Positions 46,588 through 56,074 of a stretch of DNA of 64,000 nt are shown one piece after another. The stretch covers positions 434,001 to 498,000 of the forward strand of contig NZ_PPFD01000005.1 of assembly GCF_009653635.1 (NCBI RefSeq), written 5' to 3'. Under the pieces are notes generated by a model, which saw only the letters and a list, made by a program, of their open reading frames with translations, was not told the DNA's origin and ran no database searches. Numbering within the stretch: the first letter of the stretch is position 1; every line of letters starts with the position of its first letter. A program made the translations under genes and the position numbers. Source of the DNA: Endozoicomonas sp. OPT23 (GTDB lineage: Bacteria; Pseudomonadota; Gammaproteobacteria; Pseudomonadales; Endozoicomonadaceae).

Positions 46588-46610
46588 AAGGTAGTACCTG
46601 GTACTACCTT
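46588..46610 (+). terminator. Perfect 11-bp inverted repeat after efpL
   Basis: AAGGTAGTACC-T-GGTACTACCTT, 18 bases after the efpL stop. It folds into a 10-bp stem with a CTG loop. No T-run follows (CCCTCCC), so termination may be partial or factor-dependent. Confidence 0.55.
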
Positions 46611-46787
46611 CCCTCCCAAGAACGGCTATCTCATTGTTTCAATTAAAGTTTTAAGATTCAAAAAAACCATTTCAAATAGATATTAAGCAAAATCACGGTA
46701 CTCCTTTAGATTAAACCTCCACATATATGAACTTATGCTTATTTGATGCCTCAAATATTGCAGTAACTATTCAATTGGAGGTGTACT

Positions 46788-49640
46788 ATGAAAAGGAATT
46801 TCAAGAAATCAGCTCTGGCTCTAGCTCTCTGCTTTTCAATAAGCGGTTTTGCTTTCGCTTCACCCGAGTCGGAAAGTCTACTTAAGAAGCTGGATAAACT
46901 GAGCACCAAGCAGCTGAAACATGGCCCATTGAGGGAGAATGGCAGTGGCCACTGGACTGTTCATCTGAACACCAAACGGTCCTTTTTCGACATTGAAAAT
47001 TTCAGTGAGATTGATGACAGGGAACTTCTCACTCAGCGTATTATTGAATCCGAAGAGCCTGATATCGTTGGATACACTGCTACCCGTGGCATTGATTTTT
47101 CATCCGCATTGCTTAATGGCAAGTCACCGGTTGAAATCACCTTAAGTAACTACCTTGAAGCACTCCATTTTACTCCCACTAAGACCAGAGAAAGTAACAA
47201 TCGAAACAAGACACTCGAGCTATTTACTAAACTTTTAAAAGCTTATCTCTCGACCCCCTCTAAAGACAGCGCCCGAAATCCGGCTCAGAATCAAACAATT
47301 GTCGCCATGGCGGTACAGTCAGAAAACATTACTATTCTGGAAGCATTTGCTGAGCAGGGAGCCGACTTCAACCAGCGTCTGGGAGATGACAACCAGACAC
47401 CACTTTTGTCACTGTTGAAGAAATACAACAGCACAAAAAAGAATGAAACAAAAAACACATTGATAACACTTCTTGATTATTATCTGCAGACGCTTCCTAC
47501 CGCTTCTGAAATAGTTGATATAGATAAAGTAATCTCGGAAGTCGTTCAATCAGATATCCGCATAATCAATAAGTTTATAGCGAAACAAACAGATTTCTTT
47601 AGTCCTCATGAAAGTAAGGTTTCTCCCTTTGAGTCTGTTTTACAGAACTACCTTGATACGGGAAGCATTGAAAAAGTAGAAACTCTTTATCAGGCAGCCC
47701 TTGAAGATGAAAGTCTGGCCGACAGTGCCAGCTATCAGATGGCTCAGTACGCTATTAAGTATTCACGGAACAGCCTCTATAAACTGGTCATTGAACATCA
47801 CCCTGATACATATACTACCTATGCTGCTGAACTGGCTGCCGAGTTCAACAAGAAGAGCCTTACCACGGATAACTTCAGCCAGTTCTCCTCACTGCTTGAG
47901 CTGGCTGGCACAGAAAAAATGGCCGAAACCGGTATCACAAAAATCGCAGGTTTGGCTGACTTTGCTTTACAGGCTACCAGCCAGCATGACATGAATACCT
48001 TAACTAAGTTGAATGCACTTCAGGTTGACTTCACTGCAAAGTCAGACGAGAACCAGTCACCGTTATTGGAAGCCTTGATAAAGTACAACGAGGCAAGTGA
48101 CGATCGTTACTGGAAGATGGCCGAGTTAATGCTTAATCAGGTTAAGTCATACTCAGGCATTCCAGACGAGAAAACCGTTCTATTGCAACTCTATAGAACA
48201 AAAGAAATTGAACTTATTCAGGACGCTGTAAATAAAGGCGCTGATTTCTCCAAACCATTGAATGATCACGGCCAAAATGCTTTGACGATGGTTATCAGCG
48301 AAAAGTTTGACAGAGAACTCATCCAGTTTTTCTATCAGCAGAACCCATCTACGAACAGTGCAGAAAGTATTGCTCTAGCGGCAATCGGAGCGGGTGATAA
48401 TGAAACCTTAGACTGGATCTTCAGCCAGACTCCTGAATTAATGGACAGTTCCAGAGTTGTGATGATCCAAAAAGCACTCAATTTAAAGAGTGCGGGTATG
48501 CTTGAAAAGCTTATGCCTCTCTTCAAGACAAAAGATTTTTTTGAGCTTTACAGCAAAATCAAACCCCTTTTCAACATGCAGCGTGATCTATCTGAACAGG
48601 CTCGTGCACACTTTCAAAGTAAACTGGATGAATTGAGTGTTGCTCAACTCATTGAACTCTCTGAAACAGTCGCACGAAAGAGAGGTAGCTCGATTGAACT
48701 TCTGAATCTCTTATCAGCCCGCCTGGAAAGAAACGAAAATGAGGTTGTACCTGCAATCAATCTCAATCATCAAATCTGTACGTCACCATATAATGCCGAA
48801 CTGATGGCCACTATCAACCGGCTTGCCAAAGCTTCTGAGTCGGTAACGGCAGATGCAGAGAAAATGCTTCTATGCGCTCAACCTTATGGTGGCAATTACA
48901 GAACAATACCATCAGGTCTTGTCTATTTGATCGAACACTATTATCCAAACCATGTCGATGAGCTATCTCCAGAAACGGCAACCAAACTGCTCAACTGGGC
49001 ACTGAGTTTTGCCCTGAATTACACAGAAACTAATGAGGCTTTAGTCCTGATGCCTGGTACAGAATTCCTGGTACAACATGGTGCAACTCTGGAAGAAAAG
49101 TACGACGTCGAAGATACCGACTTCACTGATCACAGACTGGAAAATCGTGTCGCACTGGCTCGCTACATGCTGCCTTTCCTGACGGCTTCCGAACAGGCTC
49201 GTCAGATAAAGTCCATCGTTGAGCAGGGAGATGTCGACATGATTGCTGCCTTCACCATGAGTCCGGGCTTCCCCGAAGTTATGAGCACTGTGTCTCCATC
49301 TTTAACCGAGCAGGGGCAGCAACATTACTCTCTGGAAGAATATGTCGCTCTGGGTGACTCGCCATCGCAACAAGAACTGGATCCTTTCGTGAGTCAAGCT
49401 GTTCTCGCCGCAAGCTGTCATTACACACCGACAGTGAAAGGCGCAGAGACTTTCGACCTGGCCACTGGCTATTGCGCCTCCATTCAGGCTGACAGTTGCC
49501 AGAATGAGGAATGCGAAAGCGATGCCAAAGCCAGACAAACAAAGTTACAACAGTGTCTGACAGGGCAGAATGAGCATGAGTTCTGCCAGCAGATGAACAA
49601 GCTGCTTCCAGAGGAAGCGAAAAAGCAGTTAAACCCTTAA
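46788..49640 (+). CDS. Large secreted ankyrin-like repeat protein
   Basis: A 950-residue precursor. Signal peptide MKRNFKKSALALALCFSISG, cut after FAFA. GGAGGTG upstream fixes the start. The mature protein is helical, with at least three degenerate ankyrin-like units: EAFAEQGADFNQRLGDDNQTP, KLNALQVDFTAKSDENQSP and DAVNKGADFSKPLNDHGQNA, each with an (A/G)xF...N/DxNQ(T/S)PL loop. The rest is helix-turn-helix repeats of similar length. The last ~75 residues carry paired Cys (CHYTP, YCAS, CQNEEC, QCL, FCQQ) that could be disulfide-bonded, in keeping with a periplasmic or extracellular site. No transmembrane anchor. Likely a binding or host-interaction protein; function unknown. Confidence 0.7.
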   Translation: MKRNFKKSALALALCFSISGFAFASPESESLLKKLDKLSTKQLKHGPLRENGSGHWTVHLNTKRSFFDIENFSEIDDRELLTQRIIESEEPDIVGYTATRGIDFSSALLNGKSPVEITLSNYLEALHFTPTKTRESNNRNKTLELFTKLLKAYLSTPSKDSARNPAQNQTIVAMAVQSENITILEAFAEQGADFNQRLGDDNQTPLLSLLKKYNSTKKNETKNTLITLLDYYLQTLPTASEIVDIDKVISEVVQSDIRIINKFIAKQTDFFSPHESKVSPFESVLQNYLDTGSIEKVETLYQAALEDESLADSASYQMAQYAIKYSRNSLYKLVIEHHPDTYTTYAAELAAEFNKKSLTTDNFSQFSSLLELAGTEKMAETGITKIAGLADFALQATSQHDMNTLTKLNALQVDFTAKSDENQSPLLEALIKYNEASDDRYWKMAELMLNQVKSYSGIPDEKTVLLQLYRTKEIELIQDAVNKGADFSKPLNDHGQNALTMVISEKFDRELIQFFYQQNPSTNSAESIALAAIGAGDNETLDWIFSQTPELMDSSRVVMIQKALNLKSAGMLEKLMPLFKTKDFFELYSKIKPLFNMQRDLSEQARAHFQSKLDELSVAQLIELSETVARKRGSSIELLNLLSARLERNENEVVPAINLNHQICTSPYNAELMATINRLAKASESVTADAEKMLLCAQPYGGNYRTIPSGLVYLIEHYYPNHVDELSPETATKLLNWALSFALNYTETNEALVLMPGTEFLVQHGATLEEKYDVEDTDFTDHRLENRVALARYMLPFLTASEQARQIKSIVEQGDVDMIAAFTMSPGFPEVMSTVSPSLTEQGQQHYSLEEYVALGDSPSQQELDPFVSQAVLAASCHYTPTVKGAETFDLATGYCASIQADSCQNEECESDAKARQTKLQQCLTGQNEHEFCQQMNKLLPEEAKKQLNP

Positions 49641-49663
49641 CAGTCAGAGCGTTAAAGCACCTC

Positions 49664-49698
49664 AAAGGCAGCTGGATGTGAATTCAGCGGCCTTTTTT
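49664..49698 (+). terminator. Terminator after the ankyrin-like gene
   Basis: AAAGGC/GCCTTT and GCTG/CAGC stems separated by one mismatch, nine-base loop, then TTTTTT. Confidence 0.75.
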
Positions 49699-49953
49699 AT
49701 TACCTTTCTGAACATAAAAATTTATTGCCAAGTCAGACAGTCTACTCATATTACCCAAACGCAACTCTGATAGTCTGAGAATTCATTGGATGCATAAGAG
49801 TCTTTTGCGTAAAGTGCGCCGCGATATAAAAGATCTGTCGCCTTATAGCAAACAGCTGTCAAAAGCCGCTGTATTTCTGCTCATGGCGACTGTGTTGCCA
49901 CAGAGCAACAGATCAATAAACAGATTGATTGACGCACACGCATTGAGGCATCT

Positions 49954-51246
49954 ATGACCCAGAACGGGACCACAAAACTTTTCGCACTTTCAGCAGTATT
50001 TGCTGCCATGATTCCAGCTATGCAAGCCAATGCAGCTGGTTTTCAGGTAGGCGAACACAGTGCTGCCGGTCTGGGCCGTGCTTTTGCCGGTGAAGCCGCT
50101 ATTGCTGATGATGCTTCTGTGGTTGCCCGTAACGTTGCTGGTATGTCTTTCCTGGAAGGTCGTACTTTTACTGGTGCAGTGTCTTATATTAAGCCGGTTG
50201 TTGAGATTGAGAATAATGTGAGTGGCGCGCTGAGCCCACTATCTCCGAGTGGTAAAGACAAAGCTGTAGCCAATGAAGCGATTGTTCCTGTTTTCTACTA
50301 TGTAGCTCCTGTCAATGACAAACTGAGCTACGGCGTTGGTGGCTTTACTAATTACGGCTTTACTACTGACTTCAGCAAGAGCACTGGTGTTACCCCTGCT
50401 GCAGACTATTCAGAAGTAATGAGCTACAACCTGAATGCCAGTTTGTCCTATAAACTTCAGGACAACCTGAGCGTTGGCTTTGGTGCGAATGCTGTTTATG
50501 TTAAGGCTCAGCTTACCAATACTCTTGGTTTTGATATTCCGACCATGGGAATTAAAGCTGGAACATTAATGGATGTTAAAGGTGACGATTGGGGCTATGG
50601 CTGGAATGTTGGCATTCTCTGGGAACCTGTTTCAGGAACTCGCATCGGTGCCAGCTATCGCTCTTCTGTTAAAACGACTCTGGAAGGCAAGGCCAAATCT
50701 GACATTGTCAATGGCACTATTACTCCAACAGATTACAACAGCAAAGGTTCTGTCGACCTAGAGCTACCGTCTATTGCTGAACTCTCCGTATATCAGCAGA
50801 TTAATGAAAACCTGGCCGTTCATGCCAGTTATATGAAGACTGGCTGGTCCAGCTTTGAAGAAATCGTAATCGATCTTGATAACGGCGCAAAAGTTGTTGA
50901 TAAACAAGGTTATAACGACGCTTCCCGTTGGGCTGTTGGTGCAACATATAAGTATTCCAAAGCATGGACTCTTCGTGCAGGTTACGCCTATGATAATAGC
51001 CCTGTTGGCAACGTAGACCGTAGCTTCCGTATTCCAGACACTGATCGACAGTGGTACAGCTTTGGTGCTAAATACAAACTCAATAGCCAACAGAGCATTG
51101 ATCTGGGTTATGCATTCCTGAAGGCTGATAAAGCCAAGATTGAAGATGAGTTTGAGTTTGCTGGTAATAGTCTGGCTAAATTCGAAGGTGAAGTTGTCAG
51201 CGGCAACGCCCACATCTTCAGCATCCAGTACAACCAGACATTCTAA
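49954..51246 (+). CDS. fadL: FadL-family outer-membrane transporter
   Basis: The 430-residue precursor has a signal peptide (cut at ANAAGF), then the FadL N-terminal hatch GFQVGEHSAAGLGRAFAGEAA and a 14-strand barrel pattern that ends in a terminal Phe (YNQTF), the BAM recognition residue. It imports long-chain fatty acids or other hydrophobic compounds across the outer membrane. The usual NPA-type motif in the hatch is NVA here (ARNVAGMSFL). GAGG precedes the ATG. A possible operator (TGTTGC-N6-GCAACA, 49893-49910) lies upstream. Substrate range is unknown, but several acyl-CoA genes are in the window. Confidence 0.88.
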   Translation: MTQNGTTKLFALSAVFAAMIPAMQANAAGFQVGEHSAAGLGRAFAGEAAIADDASVVARNVAGMSFLEGRTFTGAVSYIKPVVEIENNVSGALSPLSPSGKDKAVANEAIVPVFYYVAPVNDKLSYGVGGFTNYGFTTDFSKSTGVTPAADYSEVMSYNLNASLSYKLQDNLSVGFGANAVYVKAQLTNTLGFDIPTMGIKAGTLMDVKGDDWGYGWNVGILWEPVSGTRIGASYRSSVKTTLEGKAKSDIVNGTITPTDYNSKGSVDLELPSIAELSVYQQINENLAVHASYMKTGWSSFEEIVIDLDNGAKVVDKQGYNDASRWAVGATYKYSKAWTLRAGYAYDNSPVGNVDRSFRIPDTDRQWYSFGAKYKLNSQQSIDLGYAFLKADKAKIEDEFEFAGNSLAKFEGEVVSGNAHIFSIQYNQTF

Positions 51247-51300
51247 CTGTTTGATTGCCTGAGTAATCCGCAACACACAGCTACGGCAATTACTTAAACA

Positions 51301-51337
51301 CCAAACCCGCTTCTCCGGTTAGGATAAGCGGGTTTGG
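51301..51337 (+). terminator. Terminator after fadL
   Basis: A perfect 12-bp stem (CCAAACCCGCTT/AAGCGGGTTTGG) with a 13-base loop, 54 bases past the stop. The T-rich part is within the stem arm. Confidence 0.7.
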
Positions 51338-51386
51338 CCGTTTGTAATAAAATGTTTCTATACGGCTCGAGCTTTTGGAGTTGTTT

Positions 51387-52337
51387 ATGAAGCCTGACAA
51401 TCTGCGTCGTTATGATCTCAACCTGCTGGTTGTTCTACACGTATTGCTCGATGAGTGCAGTGTCAGCCGTGCAGCAGACCGTCTTCATCTCAGCCAGTCC
51501 GCTATCAGCCGCTCACTTGGTCGTCTTCGCGATATCTTTGAAGATGAACTTTTTGTACGACGCCCCCATGGTTTGCAACCAACGACCAGAGCCGTAGAAC
51601 TTCAGGCTGAACTGGCCGATGTACTGGGCATGGTGTCCAGAGTAGTTGCTCCGCCCGAGTTTGATCCATCCCGCTGTAATCAGCAGTTTTCTCTCAGTAT
51701 CATGGAACACCTTTCCATGCAGATCATGCCGCCACTACTGGCCAGACTGCGGAAGGAAGCGCCTAACGTAAAGGTACAGGTTTCCCCATGGTCTCGTCAT
51801 AGCCTGAATGATATGTCGACTGGCAAGCTGGATATGAGCATCAATATCATTCCACTCGAGAGACCAGACCTTCATCGTCAGGTAATAGGGCCGGTTACTG
51901 CGAAAGTTCTGGTCGCCAAAGCACACCCGTATGCAAAACTGGAAAAGCTGACCAGAACTCAGTATCTGGCTTATCCTCATGTCAGCCTGACCATTGCCGA
52001 ATACGCCGAAAACCCGTTTGCCAATAAAATAGCTATGATGCTGGCCAACAGGGATATTATGCTGTCGACAGCTGACCCGCATCTGGCTTTTGAAGTGGTC
52101 AGCCAGACCGATGCCCTGATGATTGGTACAACATCCCTCAGTCGTTTATTGCTGGATCGCTATCAGTTAAAAGCGGTATCACTGCCTGATGAAATGACCG
52201 ACCTGTTTTCCCATTACCAGTTAACCTGGCATCGTCTGATGAATCAGGATTCTGCTCATATGTGGTTTCGTAGTCTGTTGTTTGAAGAGTGTCAAAGCCT
52301 GCTGCACGCTGAGGTTTCGCAAAAAGGCGCAGCATAG
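51387..52337 (+). CDS. LysR-family transcriptional regulator
   Basis: The 316-residue protein has an N-terminal winged helix-turn-helix (LLDECSVSRAADRLHLSQSAISRSLGRLRDIFEDELFVRRPHGLQPT) and a periplasmic-binding-protein-like effector domain with IMPPLLARLRKEAPNVKVQV. It resembles the LysR group that regulates catabolic and stress genes. The frame begins at TTG (51375), but the ATG at 51387, with GGAG nine bases before it, is the start. Target and ligand are unknown; fadL upstream is separated by a terminator. Confidence 0.9.
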   Translation: MKPDNLRRYDLNLLVVLHVLLDECSVSRAADRLHLSQSAISRSLGRLRDIFEDELFVRRPHGLQPTTRAVELQAELADVLGMVSRVVAPPEFDPSRCNQQFSLSIMEHLSMQIMPPLLARLRKEAPNVKVQVSPWSRHSLNDMSTGKLDMSINIIPLERPDLHRQVIGPVTAKVLVAKAHPYAKLEKLTRTQYLAYPHVSLTIAEYAENPFANKIAMMLANRDIMLSTADPHLAFEVVSQTDALMIGTTSLSRLLLDRYQLKAVSLPDEMTDLFSHYQLTWHRLMNQDSAHMWFRSLLFEECQSLLHAEVSQKGAA

Positions 52338-52419
52338 CGTTTATTTTTTGATCAACACTTGAACGAAGACATCGTGCAGGTAATATACTTCTTCAAATTC
52401 TGTAAGAATAAGCACGATA

Positions 52420-52848
52420 ATGAATGAAATACTGGAGTTGCAGTCAGGACAAGTAGCCTACATCAGTAGTTTAATGGCGGGCTTCTCCCTGTCTATTGCT
52501 GTTCAAATCATTCGCAGTAAGAACCTTCAGGGCATCGCAACTGTCAGCTATATCCTCTTTACCCTAACAGCCCTTCTTTTCCTGATTGCACTCTATGTTG
52601 ATGTATCTTTAAACCTTCGCCTGATAGGTATAGAGAACTTTGCCGATGAAACACTGAAGCAAATTGCGACCATACGATCTATCAGCACCTCCATTGCAAC
52701 ATCAGCTTTCTTTTTATTTATCCTGTCTATTGGTCTGGTGGGTTGGCTTCGTTCAAAACGAGCCGGTATTTTTTCCACCATTCTGGTTCTGCTGTCTCTG
52801 GTCACTATAGCAACGGTCAGAAGTGTCATTTCAGGGTTGCCTGTGTAA
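52420..52848 (+). CDS. Small membrane protein of unknown function
   Basis: A 142-residue protein with about four hydrophobic helices (roughly 14-30, 41-60, 85-108 and 117-136) separated by short polar loops. No family recognised. It lies 82 bases after the LysR gene in the same direction and converges on aapP. Confidence 0.6.
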   Translation: MNEILELQSGQVAYISSLMAGFSLSIAVQIIRSKNLQGIATVSYILFTLTALLFLIALYVDVSLNLRLIGIENFADETLKQIATIRSISTSIATSAFFLFILSIGLVGWLRSKRAGIFSTILVLLSLVTIATVRSVISGLPV

Positions 52849-52880
52849 GAGGCTGTTTGAAAAGTATCTGTCCTTTTTAA

Positions 52881-53648
52881 TCAGTGACTCAATATCTGTC
52901 CCAGGAACTGCTGAGTACGCTCGGATGCCGGATTACTGAAGAAAGTTTCAGGAGAGGCTTCTTCAATAATCTGGCCATCGTCCATAAAGATCATTCGATC
53001 AGCTACAGTCCTGGCAAAGCCCATTTCATGAGTGACACAGATCATAGTCATACCTTCATGGGCGAGCTCCGTCATGACGTCCAGCACTTCCTTGATCATT
53101 TCCGGGTCAAGGGCTGAGGTAGGCTCGTCGAACAGCATGACTTCGGGATTCATACAAAGGCTTCGAGCGATTGCCACTCGCTGCTGCTGACCGCCAGATA
53201 GCTGGCCAGGGTATTTATTAGCCTGATCAGGAATCTGTACTCGTTCCAGAAACTGCATCGCTGTTTTTTCTGCTTCAGCCCGGCTCTCCTTTCTGACCCA
53301 GACAGGAGCCAGAGTGCAGTTTTCCAGTACCGTCAGATGTGGAAACAGATTAAACGACTGAAATACCATTCCTACGTCGCGACGTATCTTTTCGATATTC
53401 TTGAGGTCACGGTTCAGCTCGGTACCATCAACAATAATCTGCCCTTCCTGATGCTCCTCAAGGGCATTAATACAGCGAATCAGTGTTGATTTACCGGAGC
53501 CGGAAGGACCGCAGATAACGATTTTCTCGCCTCGCATGACCTTCAGATTTATATCCCTGAGCACATGAAACTGGCCATACCATTTGTTGACCTGAGAAAC
53601 TTCAATAACAGGCGACAAAGCATCTTTATTGTTATCCATGTTCAGCAT
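52881..53648 (-). CDS. aapP: General L-amino acid ABC transporter ATPase AapP
   Basis: A polar-amino-acid-type ATPase (about 255 residues) with Walker [11 protein letters not shown]-loop [17 protein letters not shown], signature LSGGQQQR, Walker [14 protein letters not shown] and switch His in VTHEMGFA. It drives AapQM. The frame opens at GTG 53690 and has ATGs at 53669, 53648 and 53639; GAG nine bases before 53648 makes that the best guess. Last gene of the aapJQMP operon. Confidence 0.93.
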   Translation of the reverse strand: MLNMDNNKDALSPVIEVSQVNKWYGQFHVLRDINLKVMRGEKIVICGPSGSGKSTLIRCINALEEHQEGQIIVDGTELNRDLKNIEKIRRDVGMVFQSFNLFPHLTVLENCTLAPVWVRKESRAEAEKTAMQFLERVQIPDQANKYPGQLSGGQQQRVAIARSLCMNPEVMLFDEPTSALDPEMIKEVLDVMTELAHEGMTMICVTHEMGFARTVADRMIFMDDGQIIEEASPETFFSNPASERTQQFLGQILSH

Positions 53649-53724
53649 ATTTTTATTCTCAAAGTCCATGATTTTCAATAAAGAGATCACTTAAAACCCG
53701 TGATGCCAGAGCACCCGAATTCAT

Positions 53725-54810
53725 CTAGTGCTCCTGCCTATTATTTTCCAGACTCTGGCTGTAGCGGGACATTCCGAAACAGAAGATCCAGAATACAAAA
53801 CCAACAAACAGGTATCCTTCCGTTGACGTACCCAGCCAGGCAGGGTCATTGAGACCAGCCTGAACAATAGACAGCAGATCAAAAAGACCAATAACCAATA
53901 CCAGACTAGTGTCCTTAAACAGGGCGATAAAGGTATTCACAATGCCGGGGATAACCAGTCGAATGGCCTGGGGTAAAACTACCAGACACATACTTTGCCA
54001 GTACCCCATTCCGAGGCTATCACTGGCCTCCTGCTGACCTTTGGGAATCGCCTGCAAGCCACCTCTTACGACTTCCGCCATATAAGCGGACTGGAACATA
54101 ACAATACCAATCATTGCCCGTACCAGCTTATCGAAGACAATTTCTTCCGGAACAAACAAAGGCAGCATAACTGAAGCCATAAAAAGAACAGTAATCAGAG
54201 GAACACCGCGCCAAAGCTCGATGTAAACAGTGCAGAAGGTTTTAACCACCGGCATTTCCGAACGCCTGCCAAGCGCCAGCAAAACACCGATAGGCAACGA
54301 AGCCAGCATACCGTACATGGCCAGCACCAGCGTCACCATCAGGCCACCCCAGTCATGGGTATCAACCGGCTCAAGGCCTAATAGTCCACCAGCAAGAATG
54401 ATCCAGGAAGTCACTGGCATCACAATCAGGCCGTAAGCAAGGCTGTACTTTTTGCCAGGCAGTACTGGAATCATCAGCCATGCAAGCACCGCTGCCAACT
54501 GAATAAAGAACAGATCTACACGCCAGCTCAGCTCTTGTGGATAGAAGCCATAGATAAACTGATCAAGACGGGATGAGATAAAGGCCCAGCAGGCTCCCTC
54601 AGAACTGCATTCCGAGCTGCTTGCTCCTGCCCATGTAGCGTCAACAAAAGCCCACTGAATAAACGATGGAATCAGACTGAACAGTCCGTAAAGGATGGCA
54701 ACCGTAACCAGACTGTTTGTAGGTGTCGCAAACAGCTTTTCACGACACCAGCCAATAAAGCCCACAGATAACACCGGTGGTTTTCGGGCTTCAATCATTT
54801 CTCTTTGCAT
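53725..54810 (-). CDS. aapM: General L-amino acid ABC transporter permease AapM
   Basis: The 361-residue inner-membrane permease has the EAA loop QEASDSLGMGYWQSMCLVVLPQAIRLVIPG and GVPLITVLFMASVMLPLF. The long N-terminal part with extra helices and a periplasmic loop with paired Cys (SSECSSEGAC) is typical of AapM. It pairs with AapQ as the channel. Ten bases separate it from aapQ. ATGs at 54810 and 54798 are both possible. Confidence 0.93.
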   Translation of the reverse strand: MQREMIEARKPPVLSVGFIGWCREKLFATPTNSLVTVAILYGLFSLIPSFIQWAFVDATWAGASSSECSSEGACWAFISSRLDQFIYGFYPQELSWRVDLFFIQLAAVLAWLMIPVLPGKKYSLAYGLIVMPVTSWIILAGGLLGLEPVDTHDWGGLMVTLVLAMYGMLASLPIGVLLALGRRSEMPVVKTFCTVYIELWRGVPLITVLFMASVMLPLFVPEEIVFDKLVRAMIGIVMFQSAYMAEVVRGGLQAIPKGQQEASDSLGMGYWQSMCLVVLPQAIRLVIPGIVNTFIALFKDTSLVLVIGLFDLLSIVQAGLNDPAWLGTSTEGYLFVGFVFWIFCFGMSRYSQSLENNRQEH

Positions 54811-54820
54811 TCTTTAGCCC

Positions 54821-55981
54821 TCAGCGTTCAACCAGTGCAACCCAGCGGTTATACATATTCATTAACAGGGATACCGTCAGACTGATGGTTAAATAAACAG
54901 CCATGGTCATGGCAATAACTTCAATAGCCTGACCGGTCTGGTTCAACGTTGTTCCTGCAAATACATTGACCAGATCGGGATAGCCAATAGCTGTTGCCAG
55001 CGAGGAGTTTTTAATCAGGTTGAGATACTGATTGGTCAGCGGTGGAATAATCACTCGCATGGCTTGAGGAATCACAACAAGGTTCATCACCCTGCCCGGC
55101 CTTAAGCCTAAAGCAGCAGCAGCTTCCTTCTGACCTTTACTGACCGACTCAATACCAGAGCGGACTACTTCAGCAATAAAGGCCGCTGTGTAGATAGTAA
55201 GTGCAAACCAAAGCGCTACCAGCTCAGGTAGCAACCCTACTCCACCTCTGAAGTTGAAGCCTTTTAAGGCAGGAAAGTCCCAGTGCAGGCTGCCATTGGT
55301 TAGCCAGAAACTCAGCGTCGGCAAACCAAGCAGAACAGCCAGGCTGATAGTTTTAATCCAGGGTAAAGGTCTGCCGGTATTCTTTCGTTGACGTCTGTTT
55401 AGAAGAACAATGACGCCAACAATAACGACAGCGGCAAGAAACGCCCAGAAAGCGACCATACCGCCGGAATCAAGTACCGGAGCGGGGAAAAACACACCTC
55501 TAACATTGAGGAATACACTGTCGAAAAGAGAAATACTTTGTCTTGGACTCGGCAGTACACCCAGAACCGCAAAGTACCAGAAAAAAATTTGTAGCAGCAG
55601 CGGAATGTTTCTGAATATTTCGATATAAACAGCTGCGATCTTTGCCAGCAGCCAATTAGAAGAGAGCCTGGCAACGCCCATCAAAAAACCAAGAACAGTA
55701 GCGAACAGCACTCCCAGAGAAGAAACCAACAGCGTATTCAGCAACCCCACCACAAAGGTATGCATAAAGCTGAACGATTCGTCGTATTCGATCAGTGTCT
55801 GGTTGATACCAAACCCTGCGGTTTGCGAGAGAAAATCAAACCCCGTGCTGATACCACGGCTTTCAAGATTGGTCAGAGTATTGTTGACGATCCAGGCTCC
55901 ACCCAGGAAAACCAGTGCAATCAACAGTACCTGAAAAAACACCGCCCTCCAGGCCGGATCTCGCCAGAGTCTTAGTAACAT
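54821..55981 (-). CDS. aapQ: General L-amino acid ABC transporter permease AapQ
   Basis: The 386-residue permease has about eight hydrophobic helices, the segment FRNIPLLLQIFFWYFAVL and the EAA loop QKEAAAALGLRPGRVMNLVVIPQAMRVIIPP. The central insert between helices, with NGSLHWDFPALKGFNFRGG, is characteristic of AapQ/BztB. It forms the heterodimeric channel with AapM for a broad set of L-amino acids. Confidence 0.93.
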   Translation of the reverse strand: MLLRLWRDPAWRAVFFQVLLIALVFLGGAWIVNNTLTNLESRGISTGFDFLSQTAGFGINQTLIEYDESFSFMHTFVVGLLNTLLVSSLGVLFATVLGFLMGVARLSSNWLLAKIAAVYIEIFRNIPLLLQIFFWYFAVLGVLPSPRQSISLFDSVFLNVRGVFFPAPVLDSGGMVAFWAFLAAVVIVGVIVLLNRRQRKNTGRPLPWIKTISLAVLLGLPTLSFWLTNGSLHWDFPALKGFNFRGGVGLLPELVALWFALTIYTAAFIAEVVRSGIESVSKGQKEAAAALGLRPGRVMNLVVIPQAMRVIIPPLTNQYLNLIKNSSLATAIGYPDLVNVFAGTTLNQTGQAIEVIAMTMAVYLTISLTVSLLMNMYNRWVALVER

Positions 55982-56074
55982 AGAACTTCTTTTTTATTAT
56001 TATTTTTTGTTGCCAACCTTATCTTTGATAAAAGCCAAGGCTGGCATGTCAGGTTATAAAAAACGCATCTGCTA

